Positions 9,584 through 16,800 of a stretch of DNA of 64,000 nt are shown one piece after another (within the stretch, counting starts at the first letter, position 1; the number at the start of each line of letters is the position of its first letter). The notes below the pieces were generated by a model that saw nothing but the letters and a program-made list of their open reading frames with translations, was not told the origin of the DNA and searched no databases. The stretch comes from Geothermovivens sp964644845 (GTDB lineage: Bacteria; Zhuqueibacterota; Zhuqueibacteria; Oleimicrobiales; Geothermoviventaceae). A program made the position numbers and the translations under genes. The stretch is taken from contig CAZXXS010000056.1 of assembly GCA_964644845.1 (NCBI GenBank), positions 1 through 64,000 on the forward strand. Direction: 5' to 3'.

Positions 9584-11968
9584 TCAGTTCAGCTCCTCCG
9601 TGGTCTTGCGAATTTCGCGGGCGTGCGAGTAGAACTCCTCGAGATTCATCCGCCGCAGGTACACAAAGCCACGCGTTCCCCGAATCAGTGGGCTTGGGTG
9701 TTCGTTAAAGAATCGCCGACCAAGTGCCGTTTTCAGCATCTGGTACTGCTCAACCTGAATCTGTTGCGCCAGGCCACTGAACGGTCCGTCGTACTCGTAA
9801 CTTGGGAACGAGGCATCTTTCTGAGACACGAAAGCGTTGAGAAAAGCGTTTTGCAGAACAGCAAACATGTTCAACGACACGGGCACAAAGATGTTCGCCT
9901 CTGAAGGGTGGAAGCGGTACCAGACATTGCGGTAGCCGAGAACCTCGATGTCTGAACGCCCGGACTCTTTCTCCCAACGACGGAGCGCCTCCGCCACGGC
10001 CTGCAGCACCTTGTAGTGAGTGTCGGGTCCGCTGGCCTCCGGATCGAGGGCGACCGTGACGACGTCCGGGTTCACTTTGCGGAGCAGGCGCAGAATCGGC
10101 GGCACGTCGCGGTCAGCCGTTGGCTCCTCGGTGAAGATGTCGCCCTTGTAGAAACCAAGCCGGAGGTGGTGCACAGAACTGCTGTCAAAGCCCAGGTAGC
10201 CCCAGAGACAGTCCGCTTCCCACTCGCGAATCATGCCTTTGAGCTGCTGGATGTAGGGCAGATCCTTCTTACCGGGGTACTGGGTTTCGAAGTAGTTGAT
10301 CAGCTCGTCAATGCGGTGTTTCAGATTGTCGATGTCCTCTTCCTCGAAAATCTCGATCAGGTTGCGCAGAAGCCGCCGTGCTTCGCCCTCGTCCTTCATG
10401 ATGGGCCGGTCCGCAGCCACGCCGTCCAGGTACTGCCAGACGTCGCGGTTACGGCCGTTGACGTTGCTCGGATCAAAGTAGCCAGCTTTGATCAGGTCGT
10501 CAAACGCTCGCCGGCGGAGGAAGTAGCGCAGCTTCTGCAACAGAGAGAGTGCGTAGCGATTCGTTACGGCCGTAAACCCCGAGGTCATGTAGGTGAAGTG
10601 GTGTTTGTTGCTGGCTTCCCGAATGTGACGAACCGCGTAGGGCAGGTAACCGAGCATGATGTCGTCGTGGTGCGGTGCCGTGTGCAGGAAAACCGTTTCG
10701 CGTCGCAGCTTCATGCCGGTGTCGAGCTTGCTGAGCAGGCGACCTTCGATGTTTCGGACCAGAACCGGGACGTTCTTCGAGTCCTCCGGGAGCTTCTCGA
10801 GCAGAACGGACCCGCACAGGTCGTCCTGTAAATCTTCGGCAGTCAGGTCGCGTACGCGTTTTCGCTCCTTCAGGGCCACGTCGAGCACGACTTTCTCAAC
10901 CATCTCGTCCGTGAGCTGCTCGCTCTGCTTGAGCCAGCGTACGCGACGTTCGTCCAGGTATTTTGCGGCTCCACGGGTGATGAAGAACCTCGCGTTTGGC
11001 AATTTGTGAAGAGCAGTGGCCGGGTAGCGGATGTGCGGCTCTTCTTGAACCGCATCGCGCACGACTCTGGCTTTTGCCTCGCCGGCGGCAATGATGATCG
11101 CGGTTGCGTCGGGGTTAGCGGTGATGGTAGCCAGCCCAATGGTAATGACCAGCCGTTTGCGCGCGACCTCGATGCCTCCGAGGTCTGTGGCTGCGGCCGC
11201 CTGAGTCTCGTAGTTGGTCGGCGTGAGTCGAGTTGTGGAGTTGTGGTCTGAACCCCGGACGTTGAAGGCGATGTGTCCGTCGGGTCCGATGCCACCGAGG
11301 AAGAAACCAATGCCACCGAGCGCACGAACCCTTTGCTCGTAATCGTGGCACCACTGGTCCACCGCTTCGAGCACGCGTTTCTGCAGTCGCTCCAGGCTGT
11401 TCTTGGGCTGCCGGTAGCGAAGCGAAAGATCAACCTCAGCGTCCGGCCACACGTCCTCGATGTCCAGGTTGGGCGGAATGCCGATTTGGGAGCTGTCGAT
11501 TAGCAGCGCTTTCTTCGGGTCAAGGTGGAAACCACTGATGTAGAATTTGTTGACGTAGTAGTAGAAACTGTTGTGTTGGGCGGGATCGATGGGGTAAAAC
11601 TCGTCGATCTGTACGAAATGCAAACTCTGCATGTCGGGGCGAACACCCGGGTCGAGGCCGTTAGTTTCAAGGTCTTCGCGTGTTTCGGGTTCGTCCCAGG
11701 TGTCCAGGTAGTGTGTGACCCACTTGATGAAGTACTCCGGTGTCTTTCCGGTTGGTAGCGACACAACACCACCGGGGTTGGCCTGAACCCACTCCAGAAA
11801 ACGCAACGCTGTGAGCTTGCCCAGGCTGGGGAAGTTGTCAACGATGATTGTTCCGATTTTCTCAGTCGGAGGGTAGTAGAGATCAAAGCCGCTGCGCTCT
11901 AAAGCGATCTTTTCGACCTGCGAGTGAACAGCAGGCGTCTTGGTGGCACGCTTTTCTGTTCGTGGCAT
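9584..11968 (-). CDS. nagB: Glucosamine-6-phosphate deaminase fused to a PIG-L/LmbE-like deacetylase domain
   Basis: This 794-residue cytosolic protein joins two activities of amino-sugar breakdown. Residues of roughly 30-370 are a NagB-type isomerase-deaminase (glucosamine-6-phosphate to fructose-6-phosphate plus ammonia), with SLPTGKTP, VQIDEFY and the diagnostic GGIGPDGHIAFN (from residue 225). From about 420 onwards comes a PIG-L/LmbE-like domain, whose metal motif reads TAPHHDD (about 430-436) instead of the usual HPDDE type. Such domains remove N-acetyl groups. Similar long NagB proteins occur in Bacteroidetes. The ATG at 11968 begins just before the conserved region; the frame continuing to 12259 has a basic, proline-rich extension with no homology character. 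It is monocistronic on the minus strand. Confidence 0.86.
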   Translation of the reverse strand: MPRTEKRATKTPAVHSQVEKIALERSGFDLYYPPTEKIGTIIVDNFPSLGKLTALRFLEWVQANPGGVVSLPTGKTPEYFIKWVTHYLDTWDEPETREDLETNGLDPGVRPDMQSLHFVQIDEFYPIDPAQHNSFYYYVNKFYISGFHLDPKKALLIDSSQIGIPPNLDIEDVWPDAEVDLSLRYRQPKNSLERLQKRVLEAVDQWCHDYEQRVRALGGIGFFLGGIGPDGHIAFNVRGSDHNSTTRLTPTNYETQAAAATDLGGIEVARKRLVITIGLATITANPDATAIIIAAGEAKARVVRDAVQEEPHIRYPATALHKLPNARFFITRGAAKYLDERRVRWLKQSEQLTDEMVEKVVLDVALKERKRVRDLTAEDLQDDLCGSVLLEKLPEDSKNVPVLVRNIEGRLLSKLDTGMKLRRETVFLHTAPHHDDIMLGYLPYAVRHIREASNKHHFTYMTSGFTAVTNRYALSLLQKLRYFLRRRAFDDLIKAGYFDPSNVNGRNRDVWQYLDGVAADRPIMKDEGEARRLLRNLIEIFEEEDIDNLKHRIDELINYFETQYPGKKDLPYIQQLKGMIREWEADCLWGYLGFDSSSVHHLRLGFYKGDIFTEEPTADRDVPPILRLLRKVNPDVVTVALDPEASGPDTHYKVLQAVAEALRRWEKESGRSDIEVLGYRNVWYRFHPSEANIFVPVSLNMFAVLQNAFLNAFVSQKDASFPSYEYDGPFSGLAQQIQVEQYQMLKTALGRRFFNEHPSPLIRGTRGFVYLRRMNLEEFYSHAREIRKTTEELN

Positions 11969-12905
11969 TGAAGAAATCCCCGTGCTTGATCTGCGTTTTC
12001 CGTTTGATCCAGCGAAATTTAGCGAAACCTGTCTTAAGGCCCAAGAGGAATCTGGGTGGGTTCCACTGGTTTTAGCGCGCACGGCACCGGTTTTGCTGAA
12101 GAAAGGTTTACGCATTTGTAGCAGGGATGCCGCCGGTCCCGGCGGAAAGCAAAGCAAGGGGCTACGGGTCGAGTACACACCGGGACCAGGTGGTTTTCGG
12201 TGGTGCCAGCGGCTCGCCTGTGGCCCTGAGGGCGGGGAACGGGTGCCTTTGAACGCCACGCAGAACGGCGCTCAGTCGGTGTCGCTCCGACGCCAGCCAC
12301 CGGCGACGGCAGAGTTTCGGCGAGCGTTGATGTGTGGAAAAACCTTGCTTTCTTTGGTAGTTGTCGGTATCTTTGCGAGAAATTTAGGGAACGTGTTCGA
12401 AATCTGCGTCTCCGGTGCGAAAGTGGATCTCACGCAAGGAGACAGGCGTAGGTGGACCGGTGGGCTTGTCAGCGCAATTCCTCTGAGATCCGCTGCCACG
12501 ATTCGCACCGACGTACGTTCGGCAGGCCAACCGGGTTTTGACAGGTACCGGTGCGCGCTGGCAGGGCGAACCGAGGCTGCTTGCACGGATTCCGACAGAG
12601 GCTCGCGAATCGTGCGTGAACTTGAACCGGCGGTGTCCGGGGTCACGCTGCTGCCTGCTCCTCCGCGAGCTGCTTCGGGCAACCGTGGGACAGGTCATTT
12701 TGCGGATGTTTTCAGGTCTTGCGGTGCAAGACGGCGGTTTCTCCGACCACGCTGCTGCGGGCGGAGGTACGCCCCGCGACAGGCGAATCGCGCAGGAAAC
12801 GCGTCCGGACTGAGCCGAGTTCTGCAGGGAGCGAGCCCCTTAGGCGGCGAGTCGCGAAGACGAAAGGCAAATTTCTGGAGGCCCTACGCAGGGAGGACGT
12901 GATTG
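11969..12905. other. Intergenic region between nagB-like gene and SPFH gene
   Basis: About 940 bases between divergent genes. Open frames here overlap one another on both strands and show no family motifs. A promoter-like pair is at 12345-12373, far (over 500 bases) from the SPFH start, so an unannotated small RNA or a long leader is possible. Confidence 0.45.
12345..12373 (+). promoter_or_regulatory. Promoter-like TTGCTT-N17-TATCTT
   Basis: TTGCTT (12345-12350) and TATCTT (12368-12373) are separated by exactly 17 bases. The same -10-like hexamer and spacing appear before the GntP gene. It could drive the SPFH unit with a long leader or an unseen small transcript. Confidence 0.35.
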
Positions 12906-13892
12906 ATGATCTGGCTCGTTGCTCTTTTGGTTCTGGTGGCAGGTGTTGTTGCGCTTGAATTTCGGGTCCGCCAACCCGACCAGCTGGTCCTCACCGAAAA
13001 GGGCGGCAGGGTTGTCCTTCGTAAGGGGCGATTTTACCCACGCCACTTCAGCTTGTCTGTGCCGGCGGTCGTCAGGTCCATTTCGCTGGAAATTCCGGCA
13101 GAGGCCAAAGGCCACGTACCGGTAAAGGCAAAGATTCTGGTGGCGGTAGCCCCGGACCCCAGACGCGTTGAGGCGCTGGTCAGGGTAGGAGGGTGGCAGC
13201 GGAACGCGGCCGAAGCGGCAGCGGCGGCTTTGCAGGACAGCGTACAGGCCGTGGTGCGTGCTCTGGTTGAGAAACGGGAAATCGATGCCCTCTCGACCGG
13301 GGAGCTGGACCGTTCGTTTCGCAACGAGTTGGAGAAGGCGGCAGCGGACTACGGGCTTGCAGTTGTGTCTGCGCACGTGCTGGCGGTTGAACCCGAGGAC
13401 TCAGAGCTGGCCGAAGCGATGGCGCGGCGTGAGGCGGCCAGGATTCGCGAAGAAACGGAGCGCGCAACGCAGGAGGCCCGCGTCGCCGAGGCCAAAGCAC
13501 GTTTCGCCGCGGAAGAAGCGATCGCCGAGACGGAGCACCGCCTGGCTCTCAAGCGCCTGAAAATGCGGTCGGAACAAGAGAGGCGCGAGGCGGAGCTGGC
13601 GCGAATCCGGGTAGAGGAAGAAGCGGAGCGGCGCCGACTCCAGCTGCAAGTTGACCGCGAAGAAGTTGAACTCCTGGCAGGCCACCCTGAGTTGCTGATT
13701 CTCACCCCCCAGGTGGTGCGGCTTGCCGAGGCCAGTCAGACCTTGCGGAACGCCCGGACGGTTGTTTCCCTCGGTGCGGAAGTGGGTGAAGCGGCCCCGC
13801 TTGTGGAGCGTCTGTTGAGTCTGCTTCAGGCCGGAAAAAGCGGTGGTGCGGCATCCGAACAGGAGAGCGGCGAAGCAAAGGGGAGCGCGTAA
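12906..13892 (+). CDS. SPFH/Band 7 domain membrane protein
   Basis: A 328-residue protein with one N-terminal membrane helix (about residues 2-17) followed by an SPFH/Band 7 domain and a long, charged, alanine/glutamate/arginine-rich helix (about 175-260) that should form a coiled coil. This is the flotillin/stomatin/HflK architecture: such proteins oligomerise into membrane scaffolds or cages and often recruit or control a partner enzyme or protease. The C-terminal 30 residues are glycine- and serine-rich. GGGAGG lies shortly before the start; a TTG at 12903 immediately precedes the ATG. The next gene begins six bases after this stop, so the two are almost certainly co-expressed, and the 1887-residue product is the obvious candidate partner. 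Confidence 0.85.
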   Translation: MIWLVALLVLVAGVVALEFRVRQPDQLVLTEKGGRVVLRKGRFYPRHFSLSVPAVVRSISLEIPAEAKGHVPVKAKILVAVAPDPRRVEALVRVGGWQRNAAEAAAAALQDSVQAVVRALVEKREIDALSTGELDRSFRNELEKAAADYGLAVVSAHVLAVEPEDSELAEAMARREAARIREETERATQEARVAEAKARFAAEEAIAETEHRLALKRLKMRSEQERREAELARIRVEEEAERRRLQLQVDREEVELLAGHPELLILTPQVVRLAEASQTLRNARTVVSLGAEVGEAAPLVERLLSLLQAGKSGGAASEQESGEAKGSA

Positions 13893-13898
13893 TTTCCG

Positions 13899-16800
13899 GT
13901 GGTGTCGCAGATCCTGACAAACTCTTCCGCTGACGTGGACCTGTTTGCACTCAGGCCCTTCGCGGCAGCAAAGGTCTCCGAAATCAGCGAGGCGACCGCC
14001 CTGTCGCGCGTTCCTCCGCAGGAGCGGGTGAATTTCCACATCGGTAATCCGGTTCAAGATGCGCGCTTGATTTTGGCCTACAAAACGCTGCTGCTCGGGC
14101 GAGCGAACGGTGAAGCGCTGGACTTGAGCGATTTGCAGACCCTGGCCGGTGACCTCGACATCGAGCCCCGTCTGACGCCTTTTCTGGAACTTGTGCTTCG
14201 CTCCGTAGACCGGAGTGTTACGTACCTGCCGCGTGGTGGCTTTTCGCGGCACGACCCAGGGCCGCTCGCTCCGCTGGTGCGGAAGTGGCTCCTGGAAAGG
14301 CAAGAAGAGCCGTTGTCGTACGACCTGGGTGTGGACAGCGGTCGTCGGGAGCTCACATTTGCCAGCGGCGGCCGGTGGGAAGCACTTCGTGTTCTCTTCG
14401 CGACGTTGAATGAGCACCTGGTGGCTCGACCGGCGGTTGTGCTGCTCTGGGGACTCGATCTGCCGAGACACCTGCTTACGTTCGAAAATCTGCGACTGGT
14501 GCGTCTCGACGCGTCAGCTTCGGTTGCAAATGCGTTACGGGAAAGCCTGGAGTCGGCGTCAACGTCGCCGCATTTTGTCTTGTTGGGCGCAGTGCCACCG
14601 GAGCGAGAACGTCGGCGACTGCGTTTTCTGGCCCTGGAAAGGCCCGTTCGGATCATCGAAACGAGCAACGCTCCCAACCATCTGTCGCTGGCTCGCGAGG
14701 CCGGTTTGGCGGAGCTCGTTCTCCGCATTTTGACACCCGACTTTTTCTTGCCCCAACTTGGCGCCCTTTCGCTCGCCGTTGTCCTGGGCAACAGCGAGTT
14801 GCTCACGGCGTTCGAGAAAATGCATTTTCAGCTCAAAGGCACGCCTTCGGGGCCGGAAATCGAGCTCTTGGCTTTCGCGCTACAGCACCCCGATTTGTTC
14901 ACCCGACAACCGTGGGAACCAGCGGTCTGGAAAGCTCCAACTGAGACGGTTGCCGCCAGCGTGACGGACGCGACCGTACCGGCCGCAGAAAAGCTGGCCC
15001 TCGCGTTGAGTGGCTACCTTGCTCAGGTTGAGGCGTTTGCGACGCGAGCCTCTTCGTTCGTTGATGCGGTTTCACAGCGAGTGGAAGAAAGGGCGCAACG
15101 TGTTTCCCAGAGCGGTGAAGCCGTGTTCAGTCGAGCCTCACGGCCTTTCGTTGGCGGACGGGGCCACTTTGATCCTTTGGGGCACGCGACATTCGCGGAG
15201 TTGCTGGAGCAACTGGCAAACCGAATTTCGGATCCCGAGTGGGAACGGGACCTGGAAGCCGCTTTTCTCGCGGCTTTTGTTGCGCAGCATCCGGAGTACG
15301 AACACGAGGCTTGCTTTGCCCTCAGCGGTTCGGCGCGAACCGCCCTCAGCTTGCTGGGATTTCACGCGGGAGTCTCCGATGTAGTTGTGCCGGACTTGAG
15401 CTGGACGTACGAAAACTGTTTTCCGAATGTCACCGCGGTGCCGCTTTCGCCCGAGCTCGAGCTGGACGTGGCGAAAATCCGGCGGGCGGTTCGGGAAAAG
15501 TTGGCCACCGACGCCAACTGGAAAGAACACGGCGCGGTTGTTCTGAACAATCCCCACAATGCTACGGGGAAAGCGTTTCGGGAAGACGCGGTCGAAGAGC
15601 TCCTGCTGTGGGCGCTGGAAAATGGCGTCCGGGTTGTGGACGACCTGTCGTACGAAAACGTTGGTCCCTGGGATCACCTCTCTGGGCCGCGGACTGCACG
15701 CCAGATTGCCTCGAATCTCGTACGAACCGGTCGGTTGCCTCGCGAGGCGTTGAAGAATCTGGTTACGGTGCACTCGCTGTCTAAAACAGACTGCTTTGCG
15801 GGGGCACGGCTTGCCGTGGTGGAAATTCTCGACCGGGACTTGCGGCAGCGTTTCGCTGCCGTGGCGAAAACCATTCGCCCGAATCATCTGGCCATCTTGC
15901 TGGCTTACCTGTTTTACCGAAACCCACCGGACCGGGTCCGCAGCTACTGGTTACTGCGGAACCGCGTGCTTGCTGAAAGGATGACGGCGCTGGAAGAGGC
16001 TGTGCGGGAGTTGCCCGTCGAGCGCAACCCGTACGGACTCCGAGTGGTCAGACCCAGAGCCAGCATGTACCCGCGTCTTGAGGTCCAGCGTCTGCCGAGC
16101 GGCGTGTCGCTGGACTGGATTGCCACGAGTTTGGCTAACCGTGGAATTGGCTTGATTCCGTTCTCCACTTTTGCACGCACAGCGCAGGGCTTCGATTTGG
16201 CGCACCGGTCGTTTCGTCTGACGCTCGGTGGGGGCGATTCTACGACGGCACTGCAGCGAAAAATGCGCCGCACGCTGATCGACCTGAACCGGGTGCTCGG
16301 TGACGAGGAGAGCCGGTACAACCTGCGTGTCCCGCGCTCTACGGGAGTGGCCGTGGCGTCAGTGCGTTCCGGCCACGTGGAAGAGCGCTGGAACGAGGTG
16401 GAAAAGCACCTGGCCAAACGGGTCGACGTACATTTCAGAGACCTTCGGCGACGATTCGGCAAGGACTTTGGGCATCACCAGCGGGCAGAGTTTCTCGAGT
16501 CGTACGTGCCGAAACGCCTGGGGCACTTCCGACGGATGCTGGACGCAGAGCTGAAGGTTGAGGAGTTGCTGCGCGGCACTTCGGAGGCACAGCCCCGGGT
16601 AATTCTTGAGCTTCTCGAATCGGAACTGCAAACGCCCACGCTTTCCGACAGGAGAGAGGCATTTCGGCGGCGGCTGTTCGATCGAACGGTCCACCCGACC
16701 CAGGTTTACTCCGTTCAGGTCGACGTCCAGGCACGTCGGCTCGTCCACCGTGTCGCGGAAGGGCAGGCTTTCGACGCCCGCCAGCTGAACACGCTGGCGC

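Noticed and set aside
11969..12259. 97-residue N-terminal extension of the NagB fusion
   Set aside because: Proline- and arginine-rich with no homology character; the ATG at 11968 directly precedes the conserved region.
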